A stretch of DNA of 5,503 nt from Nitriliruptoraceae bacterium. GTDB lineage: Bacteria; Actinomycetota; Nitriliruptoria; Nitriliruptorales; Nitriliruptoraceae. The notes under the pieces were generated by a model that saw only the letters and a program-made list of their open reading frames with translations, was not told the DNA's origin and made no database searches. Shown piece by piece: positions 1 to 4,787 of this stretch (its first letter is position 1; each line of letters opens with the position of its first letter). The translations under genes were made by a program, and so were the position numbers. Where the stretch lies: positions 1-5,503 of the forward strand of contig SKII01000139.1 of assembly GCA_007116505.1 (NCBI GenBank), read 5' to 3'.

Positions 1-310
1 AGATGGTCTGCACGTCGCACTTGATGAACTCCATCGTGTCGTAGATGGCGAACAGCGCCGTGATGGAGCCACCGGGCGAGTTGATGTAGATCGCGATGTC
101 CTTGTCGGGGTCCTCCGACTCGAGGTGGAGCAGCTGAGCCATCACGACGTTCGCGACGTCGTCGGTGACGGGCGTCCCGAGGAACACGATGCGCTGCTGC
201 AGGAGGCGCGAGTAGATGTCGAACGCACGCTCGCCGCGGTTGGTCTGCTCGATGACCGTCGGCACGTAGTAGTTCGCGCGCGGGACGTCCACGACGTCGC
301 GGGCCCCCAT
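1..310 (-). CDS. clpP: ATP-dependent Clp protease proteolytic subunit ClpP (N-terminal part, runs off the left edge)
   Basis: ClpP is the serine peptidase (family S14) that forms a double-heptamer barrel in the cytoplasm and degrades proteins fed in by Clp ATPases such as ClpX and ClpC. The minus-strand frame from 310 reads [20 protein letters not shown] and continues with the family's typical [52 protein letters not shown] and AIYDTM stretches, ending at CDVQTI. About 103 residues are visible, roughly half of a normal ClpP of 190-210 residues. The catalytic Ser, His and Asp all lie beyond the edge. The start is uncertain. ATG at 310 fits the usual short N-terminus but has no clear ribosome binding site. 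An in-frame GTG at 361 has GGAG five bases upstream and would add 17 residues. The gene follows tig in the same direction, as in many bacteria. Actinobacteria usually have two tandem clpP genes. The DPDKDI and FIK.DVQTI segments look more like ClpP2, but the paralogue is not certain. Confidence 0.95.
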   Translation of the reverse strand, partial: MGARDVVDVPRANYYVPTVIEQTNRGERAFDIYSRLLQQRIVFLGTPVTDDVANVVMAQLLHLESEDPDKDIAIYINSPGGSITALFAIYDTMEFIKCDVQTI

Positions 311-402
311 GGCCGCGGCGCGGGCGGCGCTGGCGAGGTGGTCGGCGGGAAGGCTGCTCACGGCGGCTCCGTTCGGGCCCGTCAGGGCGTCGTCGAGCGG
401 CG

Positions 403-408
403 AGGGTA
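403..408 (-). promoter_or_regulatory. possible -10 element upstream of clpP
   Basis: On the minus strand the hexamer TACCCT fits the actinobacterial -10 pattern TANNNT. A transcript starting about 7 bases downstream would have a leader of roughly 35 bases to the GTG at 361, or about 86 bases to the ATG at 310. No convincing -35 hexamer is seen at the expected distance. If real, it would let clpP be transcribed independently of tig. The call is weak because such hexamers occur by chance. Confidence 0.25.
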
Positions 409-423
409 GCGCCGCGGTCAGGC

Positions 424-459
424 GGGACCCCGGCCCTGTGCCGGACCGGCGCAGGTCCC
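424..459 (-). terminator. two-tier inverted repeat right after the tig stop (possible terminator or attenuator)
   Basis: An outer 6-bp stem pairs plus-strand gggacc (424-429) with ggtccc (454-459). Inside it, a second stem pairs ccggc (430-434) with gccgg (440-444) around a 5-base loop. The structure begins one base after the tig stop codon in the direction of transcription. No T-tract follows on the minus strand, so it would be a U-less terminator, an attenuator, or a barrier to 3' exonucleases between tig and clpP. In GC-rich DNA short stems arise often by chance, so the functional reading is an inference. Confidence 0.35.
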
Positions 460-1911
460 TCAGTCCTCGTCGTCCGGCGCGTCGGGGGCGTCGGGGGCGT
501 CGTCCGGCGCGTCGGGCGCGTCGGGGGCGTCGTCCGGCGCGCCTGCTGCCTCGTCGTCCTCCGGCTCCGGATCGGCCGGGGCAAGACCGAGCCGCTGCAG
601 GGTCGCCTCGTCCGGGCCGCCCGTCACCTCTGCAGCGTCGAGCACCGTGTCGATCGCCTTGCGACGCAGCACGTCGCCGACGAGCACGGGCAGGGTGCCC
701 TGGTCACGGACGAGCGCGGCGATGCGGCGCGGGTCGGTGCGGTGCTCCGCCGCGAGGCGGGCGAACTCCTGGTCGAGGTCGGCCGCCTGGACGGTCAGCT
801 CGAGGCTCCGGGCGAGCGCGTCGAGCACGATCTGCGCCCGGAGCATCGTCGTCATCTGGTCCCCGAGCCGCGCCTCCCAGTCCTCACGCGAGGTCCCGTC
901 GAGCGCCAGCAGCTCGTCGAGCGTCCCGCCGAGCTGCTCCGCCTCGAGCGACATCCGCTCGATGCGCTCGGCGACGGACTCCGCGAGCATCGCGGGCGGG
1001 ACGGGCACGTCATGGAGGGCCACGAAGGCCTCGGTGACGACCCCGCGCAGCTCATGGCGTCCCTCGAGGACGCGCCGGCGCAGCAGCGAGTCGGCGATGT
1101 CGGCCCGCATGTCCGCCATGGAGTCGAACCCTCCGGCGGTGTCGGCGAAGTCGTCGTCGAGCTCCGGCAGACGCTTCTCCCGCACGTCGGTGACCGTGAC
1201 GGTGAACGCGGCGTTCGCACCCCCGTGCTCGGGGTAGCCGGCGGGCAGCTCGTCCTCGTACTCGAGGACGTCCCCCGCGCTCGCGCCGAGCGCGCGGCGG
1301 TCCAGCGCGGGCGTCACGCCACCGGAGCCGACCTCGTACAGCGCGCCGTCGACCCGGGCCGACTCGATCTCGACACCGTCGACGGCGAGGCGCAGGTCGA
1401 TGGTGATGAGGTCGCCGGCAGCGGCAGCACGCTCGACGACCTCGACCTCGGCGAACTGCTCCCGGAGTCGGTCGAGCTGCGAGTCGACGTCGGCGTCGGG
1501 GACCTGCCACTCGGGGTGGGTGACGGTGATGCCGCGGTGGTCGGCGAGGACGACCTCCGGCCGCACCTCGACGGTGACGGTGAACGCGCAGCCCTCCGAC
1601 TCGTCGAAGCGTTCGACGTCGACCTGCGGGCGCGCGACCGTGTCGAGCTCGGTGGTGCGCAGCGCCTCGACGAAGAACTCCTGGAGCGCCTCGTCCATCG
1701 CGGTCTGTGCGATCGCCGCCGTGCCGACGCGCTGCTCGATGACGCGGCGCGGCGCCTTGCCCTTGCGGAAGCCCGGCACGCTGATGTCACGCGCGAGGCT
1801 GCGGGCCGCACGGTCGAACGCGGCGCGGACACGCTCGGGGGCGGCCTCGACGGTCAGCTTCACGGTGACGTCGTCGATCCGCTCGACGTCGGTGGTCACG
1901 GGGGTGGTCAC
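460..1911 (-). CDS. tig: trigger factor (ribosome-associated chaperone and peptidyl-prolyl isomerase)
   Basis: Trigger factor binds ribosomal protein L23 at the exit tunnel, shields nascent chains and has FKBP-type prolyl isomerase activity. The 483-residue product has the three expected domains. The N-terminal ribosome-binding domain spans about 1-130 and carries the signature loop GFRKGKAPR at 47-55. The FKBP-like domain spans about 160-245, from [10 protein letters not shown] to [12 protein letters not shown] helical C-terminal chaperone domain covers about 246-440. Residues 446-483 form an acidic, low-complexity Asp/Pro/Ala tail encoded by a 30-bp tandem repeat. The start is ambiguous: GTG at 1911 and GTG at 1899 both open with GTGACCACC, and neither has a clear ribosome binding site. 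The shorter form (479 residues, [10 protein letters not shown]) is about as likely. clpP follows in the same direction about 98-150 bases further on, a common pairing of folding and degradation genes. Identification is firm; only the start is in doubt. Confidence 0.97.
   Translation of the reverse strand: MTTPVTTDVERIDDVTVKLTVEAAPERVRAAFDRAARSLARDISVPGFRKGKAPRRVIEQRVGTAAIAQTAMDEALQEFFVEALRTTELDTVARPQVDVERFDESEGCAFTVTVEVRPEVVLADHRGITVTHPEWQVPDADVDSQLDRLREQFAEVEVVERAAAAGDLITIDLRLAVDGVEIESARVDGALYEVGSGGVTPALDRRALGASAGDVLEYEDELPAGYPEHGGANAAFTVTVTDVREKRLPELDDDFADTAGGFDSMADMRADIADSLLRRRVLEGRHELRGVVTEAFVALHDVPVPPAMLAESVAERIERMSLEAEQLGGTLDELLALDGTSREDWEARLGDQMTTMLRAQIVLDALARSLELTVQAADLDQEFARLAAEHRTDPRRIAALVRDQGTLPVLVGDVLRRKAIDTVLDAAEVTGGPDEATLQRLGLAPADPEPEDDEAAGAPDDAPDAPDAPDDAPDAPDAPDDED
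469..540 (-). repeat. 30-bp tandem repeat encoding the acidic tail of trigger factor
   Basis: The 10-mer cgtccggcgc recurs exactly 30 bp apart at 471-480, 501-510 and 531-540, with near-identical gtcgggggcg-type segments between. There are about 2.4 units, with one c/g difference visible between units one and two. The period is ten codons, giving [10 protein letters not shown] repeats. The reading frame is preserved, so copy number can change without breaking tig. Confidence 0.85.
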
Positions 1912-1919
1912 GGGTCAGC

Positions 1920-1943
1920 CGTTCGCTCGGGCGTTCGCTCGGG
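1920..1943. repeat. 12-bp tandem duplication in the tig/tRNA-Pro intergenic gap
   Basis: The sequence cgttcgctcggg occurs twice back to back (1920-1931 and 1932-1943). It lies between the divergently read tig and tRNA-Pro genes, just upstream of the tRNA -10 element. It could be a binding-site pair or a chance slippage product. Nothing in the sequence decides between these. Confidence 0.6.
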
Positions 1944-1948
1944 GGGCG

Positions 1949-1954
1949 TATCCT
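1949..1954 (+). promoter_or_regulatory. probable -10 element of the tRNA-Pro gene
   Basis: TATCCT fits the TANNNT -10 pattern and ends ten bases before the first base of tRNA-Pro, which gives a start site very close to the mature 5' end. The region where a -35 would fall overlaps the 12-bp tandem repeat and shows no good TTGACA match. Confidence 0.5.
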
Positions 1955-1964
1955 GCGCCTCGTC

Positions 1965-2038
1965 CGGGGTGTGGCGCAGCTTGGTAGCGCACCTGCTTTG
2001 GGAGCAGGGGGTCGTCGGTTCGAATCCGGCCACCCCGA
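1965..2038 (+). tRNA. tRNA-Pro(TGG)
   Basis: A complete 74-base cloverleaf is visible. The acceptor stem is CGGGGTG/CACCCCG with discriminator A2038. The D stem is GCGC/GCGC with a GG-containing loop. The anticodon stem is CCTGC/GCAGG with loop TTTGGGA, giving anticodon TGG. The T arm is GTCGG-TTCGAAT-CCGGC. No CCA is encoded (acg follows), so the 3' CCA must be added by the nucleotidyltransferase. TGG is the anticodon that decodes CCA and, by wobble, other proline codons. The gene is divergent from tig and convergent with the HPF-like gene. Confidence 0.97.
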
Positions 2039-2042
2039 CGGA

Positions 2043-2065
2043 CAGGGTCACCGTTCAGGGTCGCC
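2043..2065. repeat. short direct repeat between the tRNA-Pro and HPF-like 3' ends
   Basis: cagggtcacc (2043-2052) and cagggtcgcc (2056-2065) are direct repeats differing at one base, in the 48-base gap between the convergent 3' ends. A short palindrome gtcgcgac lies at 2077-2084. I see no T-tract hairpin on either strand, so no classical terminator can be assigned here. Confidence 0.4.
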
Positions 2066-2086
2066 GGGATGGCCGGGTCGCGACGG

Positions 2087-2410
2087 TCAGTCGCGGCGCG
2101 AGCCCTCCTTGCGGGTCACGTAGCGGTTGAGCTGGCGGAACAGGTCGTCCCGGACCTCGACGACGGCCCGGTCGAGGTCCGCCTCCGACGACGTCGCGAC
2201 CATGCGCGGCACGCCGGCGATCCAGCACTCCAGCACGGTGCGCTGGCTGGGCTTGTCGCGCTCCTTGACCGAGAGCTCCATCTCGACCTGCTCGGGCTGC
2301 CAGTGGGAGAGCCGGCGCTCGAGGCGTCCGAACATCAGCTCGAGGATGCCGTCGCGCTCGTCGGAGCGGAACTCAGGGACGATGCGCAGCCGGTCGTTGA
2401 AGGGGTTCAT
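2087..2410 (-). CDS. short HPF/RaiA-like ribosome hibernation protein (S30EA/sigma-54 modulation family)
   Basis: The 107-residue product resembles the N-terminal domain of hibernation promoting factors, which bind the 30S decoding region of idle 70S ribosomes. The predicted order fits the beta-alpha-beta-beta-beta-alpha fold: strand LRIVPEF (8-14), helix RDGILELMFGRLERRL (19-34), strands QVEMELSVKE (41-50), QRTVLECWI (56-64) and PRMVATSS (68-75), then helix DLDRAVVEVRDDLFRQLNRYV (78-98). The helix ending in RQLNRY with a basic tail is like the HPF 'DKLxRQLxKHK' segment. It lacks the C-terminal dimerisation domain of long actinobacterial HPF (about 200-250 residues), so it would be a short form. 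ATG at 2410 is preferred because MNPFND leads straight into the first strand. A GTG at 2455 would add 15 residues but has no ribosome binding site. A GGAG lies 12 bases before the ATG, further than usual. The family assignment rests on pattern, not an alignment. Confidence 0.7.
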   Translation of the reverse strand: MNPFNDRLRIVPEFRSDERDGILELMFGRLERRLSHWQPEQVEMELSVKERDKPSQRTVLECWIAGVPRMVATSSEADLDRAVVEVRDDLFRQLNRYVTRKEGSRRD

Positions 2411-2467
2411 CGCGTCGCGGTGCTCCGGTCGGGTGGCAGCCGCTCTGGGCCCCACGGTTCGGCGTGC

Positions 2468-2473
2468 AACCTA
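2468..2473 (-). promoter_or_regulatory. possible -10 element of the HPF-like gene
   Basis: TAGGTT on the minus strand fits TANNNT. It would start a transcript near 2460, leaving a leader of about 50 bases to the ATG at 2410. A start at the GTG at 2455 would then be almost leaderless. No -35 is evident. The hexamer shares the 2456-2522 gap with the divergent tRNA-Gly promoter. Confidence 0.25.
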
Positions 2474-2507
2474 CCCGCCGGCGGCCCGAGCGTGCCGCGC
2501 GGATGGC

Positions 2508-2513
2508 TAGCAT
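2508..2513 (+). promoter_or_regulatory. probable -10 element of the tRNA-Gly gene
   Basis: TAGCAT fits TANNNT and ends nine bases before the tRNA-Gly 5' end, the same spacing as seen at tRNA-Pro. That shared spacing is the main support. No clear -35 is visible. Confidence 0.45.
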
Positions 2514-2522
2514 CCCCCTGTC

Positions 2523-2594
2523 GCGGGTGTAGCTCAATGGCCAGAGCTCCGGCCTTCCAAGCCGGTGATGCGGGTTCGATTCCCGTCACCCGCT
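2523..2594 (+). tRNA. tRNA-Gly(TCC)
   Basis: A complete 72-base cloverleaf is visible. The acceptor stem is GCGGGTG/CACCCGC with discriminator T2594. The D stem is GCTC/GAGC. The anticodon stem is CCGGC/GCCGG with loop CTTCCAA, giving anticodon TCC. The T arm is GCGGG-TTCGATT-CCCGT, closed at its base by a G-T pair. No CCA is encoded. It reads toward the malic enzyme gene 61 bases downstream, and read-through transcription into that gene is possible because no terminator is visible between them. Confidence 0.97.
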
Positions 2595-2655
2595 CGCAGA
2601 CGCTCCCGAGCCCACCGGCGCCTCAGACCGCCCCCGACCTCGTAGAGAGACGAAC

Positions 2656-4059
2656 GTGACCGAGACCCCCACCTCCACCCCCAACGCGTCCTACTCCTTC
2701 GTGATGCGCCTGCGCATGCCGGCGGCCGACGCGACCGCCCTCGGACGCATCACGACCGCGGTCGGCGGACTCGGCGGCGTCGTGGTCGCCATCGACATGG
2801 TCGACACGGCCTCCGAGGTCCTCACGCTCGACCTGTCGGTCAACGCCGGCGACCAGGCGCATTCGGGCCGGATCCAGGACGCGGTCGGCGCGCGCGACGG
2901 CGTCGACGTGCACAAGGTCAGCGACCGCACGTTCCTCATGCACCTCGGCGGGAAGCTCGAGGTCGTCCCGACCGTCCCGCTCCGGACGCGCGACGACCTG
3001 TCGATGGCCTACACACCTGGCGTCGCCCGCGTCTGCATGGCGATCCACGAGAACCCCGAGGACGCCCGGACGCTGACGATCAAGGGCAACACGGTCGCGA
3101 TCGTCACCGACGGCACGGCGGTGCTCGGCCTCGGTGACATCGGACCGGAGGCCGCGATGCCCGTCATGGAGGGCAAGGCGGCGCTCTTCAAGCACTTCGC
3201 GGGCGTCGACGGCTTCCCGATCTGCCTCGCCACGAAGGACGTCGACGAGATCGTCGCGATCTGCAAGGCGATCGCCCCGACCTTCGGCGGCATCAACCTC
3301 GAGGACATCTCCGCGCCGCGCTGCTTCGAGATCGAGGAGCGCCTGCGCGAGGAGCTCGACATCCCGATCTTCCACGACGACCAGCACGGCACGGCGATCG
3401 TCGTACTCGCGGCGCTCATCAACGCGCTGAAGGTGGTCGGGAAGGACATCCGCGACGTCACGGTCGCGATGTCGGGTGCCGGAGCGTCCGCGACGGCCTG
3501 CGCACGGCTCCTCAAGGCCGAGGGTGTCAAGGACATCATCGCTGCCGACCGTCACGGCATCATCGGACCGGGCCGTGAGGGCCTCGACCGCGGCAAGCAG
3601 TGGTTCGTCGACGAGGGCAACGTCGAGGGTCGTGAGGGGACGCTGCTCGATGCGCTCGACGGCGCCGACGTTTTCCTCGGCCTGTCCGGCCCGGACCTGT
3701 TCAGCGTCGAGGAGCTCGCACGGATGGCGCCCGACGCGATCGTGTTCGCGCTCGCCAACCCGACGCCGGAGGTCGATCCCGTGGGCGCCCACGCGTACGC
3801 GAGCGTCGTCGCGACCGGCCGCAGCGACTACCCGAACCAGATCAACAACGTGCTCGCGTTCCCCGGCATCTTCCGCGGCGCGTTCGACGCGAAGGCCCGC
3901 TTCATCACCGAGGAGATGAAGGTCGCGGCCGCCCGCGCGATCGCCGAGGTGATCACCCCGGAGGAGCTCCGCGCCGAGTACATCATCCCGAGCGTGTTCA
4001 ACGACCGCGTCGCACCGGCGGTCGCGGCCGCCGTCGCCGAGGTCGCGCAGCGCCCGTGA
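2656..4059 (+). CDS. ACT domain-containing NAD(P)-dependent malic enzyme
   Basis: Malic enzyme oxidatively decarboxylates L-malate to pyruvate and CO2 while reducing NAD or NADP, in the cytoplasm. The 467-residue product starts with an ACT-like regulatory domain (about 12-90). The malic domain follows, with the catalytic-Tyr motif AYTPGVA (Tyr119), the MEGKA.LFK segment containing the probable catalytic Lys174, and metal ligands in INLEDI (Glu216, Asp217) and FHDDQHGTA (241-242). The Rossmann domain has GAGASA at 274-279 and Asp298 at the end of the second strand, which leans toward NAD, although cofactor choice is not proven. Late substrate and cofactor residues appear in FALANPTPE (364-372) and PNQINNVLAFPGIFRGAFD (393-411). 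All key motifs are present, so it should be active. The start is a GTG at 2656 behind a weak purine-rich GAGAGA. The stop overlaps the GTG of the next gene, so the two are probably co-translated. Bare malic enzymes of this bacterial type are about 380-400 residues; the extra length is the ACT domain. Confidence 0.95.
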   Translation: MTETPTSTPNASYSFVMRLRMPAADATALGRITTAVGGLGGVVVAIDMVDTASEVLTLDLSVNAGDQAHSGRIQDAVGARDGVDVHKVSDRTFLMHLGGKLEVVPTVPLRTRDDLSMAYTPGVARVCMAIHENPEDARTLTIKGNTVAIVTDGTAVLGLGDIGPEAAMPVMEGKAALFKHFAGVDGFPICLATKDVDEIVAICKAIAPTFGGINLEDISAPRCFEIEERLREELDIPIFHDDQHGTAIVVLAALINALKVVGKDIRDVTVAMSGAGASATACARLLKAEGVKDIIAADRHGIIGPGREGLDRGKQWFVDEGNVEGREGTLLDALDGADVFLGLSGPDLFSVEELARMAPDAIVFALANPTPEVDPVGAHAYASVVATGRSDYPNQINNVLAFPGIFRGAFDAKARFITEEMKVAAARAIAEVITPEELRAEYIIPSVFNDRVAPAVAAAVAEVAQRP

Positions 4060-4571
4060 GCGCGGCCGATGCGGCGGGGGCCGTCGACGCCATCGCTGCG
4101 CGGGCGCTCGAGGCCGTCGCGGCGACGGGAGCGCCGTTCGACGTCGTGACGATCGACCCGGCGCTCGCCGACACGGCAGCGTTCTGCGAGCACTACGGCT
4201 ACGGGCTCGAGGTGAGCGCGAACTGCCTGCTCGTCGCGTCGCGGGATGAGCCGCCTGCCGTCGCGGCCTGCCTCGTGCTCGCGACGACACGCCTGGACGT
4301 GAACCGGACGGTCCGAAGGCTGATGGGCGTGCGCAAGCTCTCGTTCGCGCCGGCCGAGCTCACGCTCGAGCGCACGGGCATGCAGCTGGGAGGCGTCACG
4401 CCGTTCGGGCTCGACCCGGAGATCCCGCTGTACGTCGACGCGCGCATCATGGCGTGCGAGCGCGTCATCGTCGGGGGCGGGAGCCGCAGCGTGAAGCTCC
4501 TCGTCGCCCCGTCGGCGCTCCCTGCGATCGGTGGGCAGGTCGTCGAGGGGCTCGCGAACGAGGCCGGCTGA
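4056..4571 (+). CDS. YbaK/EbsC-family protein (aminoacyl-tRNA deacylase-like)
   Basis: The family includes bacterial YbaK and ProX, which hydrolyse misacylated tRNA (such as Cys-tRNA-Pro) in trans. The 171-residue product has an N-terminal helical lead (1-40), then the YbaK core. AACLVLATTRLDVNRTVRRL (70-89) is the strand-helix unit, GVRKLSFAPAELTLERTG (91-108) matches 'gaKKvemA...LTG', LGGVTPFGL (111-119) matches the GGisPlG motif, and PLYVDARIM (124-132) with VIVGGGSRSVKLLV (137-150) completes the fold. The segment SANCLLV (54-60) falls where E. coli YbaK has its catalytic-Lys motif KTL, so Asn56 replaces the lysine. Activity or substrate may therefore differ. I believe this Asn form is common in an actinobacterial subgroup, but cannot check that here. 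The GTG start overlaps the malic enzyme stop (GTGA), indicating translational coupling. A 19-base hairpin follows the stop directly. Confidence 0.85.
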   Translation: MSAADAAGAVDAIAARALEAVAATGAPFDVVTIDPALADTAAFCEHYGYGLEVSANCLLVASRDEPPAVAACLVLATTRLDVNRTVRRLMGVRKLSFAPAELTLERTGMQLGGVTPFGLDPEIPLYVDARIMACERVIVGGGSRSVKLLVAPSALPAIGGQVVEGLANEAG

Positions 4572-4590
4572 GCCGGTCCGACGGTCCGGC
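4572..4590 (+). terminator. hairpin directly after the YbaK-like gene
   Basis: GCCGGTCC (4572-4579) pairs with GGTCCGGC (4583-4590) around a GAC loop, with one internal T-T mismatch (5 bp + mismatch + 2 bp). It begins right after the stop codon and would close the malic enzyme/YbaK transcript. No T-tract follows, so efficiency as an intrinsic terminator is doubtful. Confidence 0.35.
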
Positions 4591-4596
4591 CAGCAC

Positions 4597-4602
4597 TACC
4601 CT
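4597..4602 (+). promoter_or_regulatory. possible -10 element of the tRNA-Arg gene
   Basis: TACCCT fits TANNNT and ends 25 bases before the tRNA-Arg 5' end, further away than at the other two tRNA genes. It sits just past the hairpin that ends the previous transcript. A 5' leader of about 18 bases would be removed by RNase P. No strong -35 is seen. Confidence 0.35.
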
Positions 4603-4627
4603 TCCGGTTCGGGCCTCGCGCCCGTCC

Positions 4628-4701
4628 GCGCCCGTAGCTCAGTCGGATAGAGCAGGGGACTTCTAATCCCAAGGTCGCAGGTTCGATTCCTGCCGGGCGC
4701 G
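4628..4701 (+). tRNA. tRNA-Arg(TCT)
   Basis: A 74-base cloverleaf is visible. The acceptor stem is GCGCCCG/CGGGCGC with discriminator G4701. The D stem is GCTC/GAGC with loop AGTCGGATA. The anticodon loop CTTCTAA gives TCT, reading AGA and AGG, which are rare codons in a high-GC genome. The anticodon stem GGGGA/TCCCA has a G-A mismatch at its outermost pair (27-43). The T arm is GCAGG-TTCGATT-CCTGC. No CCA is encoded. It stands alone, between the YbaK-like gene and the convergent glycine-rich gene. Confidence 0.96.
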
Positions 4702-4732
4702 CGGCGACCAGCACGACGACGGCGGTCTCGGG

Positions 4733-4749
4733 CGGAGGCACCCGCTCCG
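4733..4749 (-). terminator. weak hairpin between tRNA-Arg and the glycine-rich gene
   Basis: CGGAG (4733-4737) pairs with CTCCG (4745-4749) around a 7-base loop in the 86-base gap between convergent 3' ends. It could serve either direction but has only 5 bp and no T-tract. A separate palindrome cccgcggg lies at 4779-4786 next to the stop of the glycine-rich gene. Confidence 0.2.
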
Positions 4750-4787
4750 TTCACGGTCGGCACAGCCCTCGGCCCCGCCCCGCGGGA

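Noticed and set aside
742..2130. Long open plus-strand frame of 462 codons opposite tig
   Set aside because: It lies antisense to the well-supported trigger factor gene and runs on across the tRNA-Pro gene. Its composition is the shadow expected from high-GC codon bias and it shows no recognisable domain.
1965..2594. tRNA-Pro and tRNA-Gly 3' ends as attachment sites for an integrated element
   Set aside because: No integrase gene and no repeated copy of either tRNA 3' end is visible, and the neighbouring genes are ordinary housekeeping genes.
2595..2655. Possible riboswitch or promoter ahead of the malic enzyme gene
   Set aside because: Only 61 bases separate it from tRNA-Gly, and I see no stable hairpin, TANNNT element with -35, or known leader motif.
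2069..2659. Plus-strand open frame spanning the HPF-like gene and tRNA-Gly
   Set aside because: It reads straight through a tRNA gene and antisense to a better-supported gene.
2623..4290. Long open minus-strand frame of 555 codons opposite the malic enzyme gene
   Set aside because: The product is rich in Arg, Asp and Val repeats typical of the antisense of GC-rich genes. The sense strand encodes a complete malic enzyme with all its motifs.
4199..4741. Minus-strand open frame across the YbaK-like gene and tRNA-Arg
   Set aside because: It covers a tRNA in antisense, and its 'GIEPATLGLEVPCSIRLSYG' segment is the familiar false protein produced by translating the complement of a tRNA gene.
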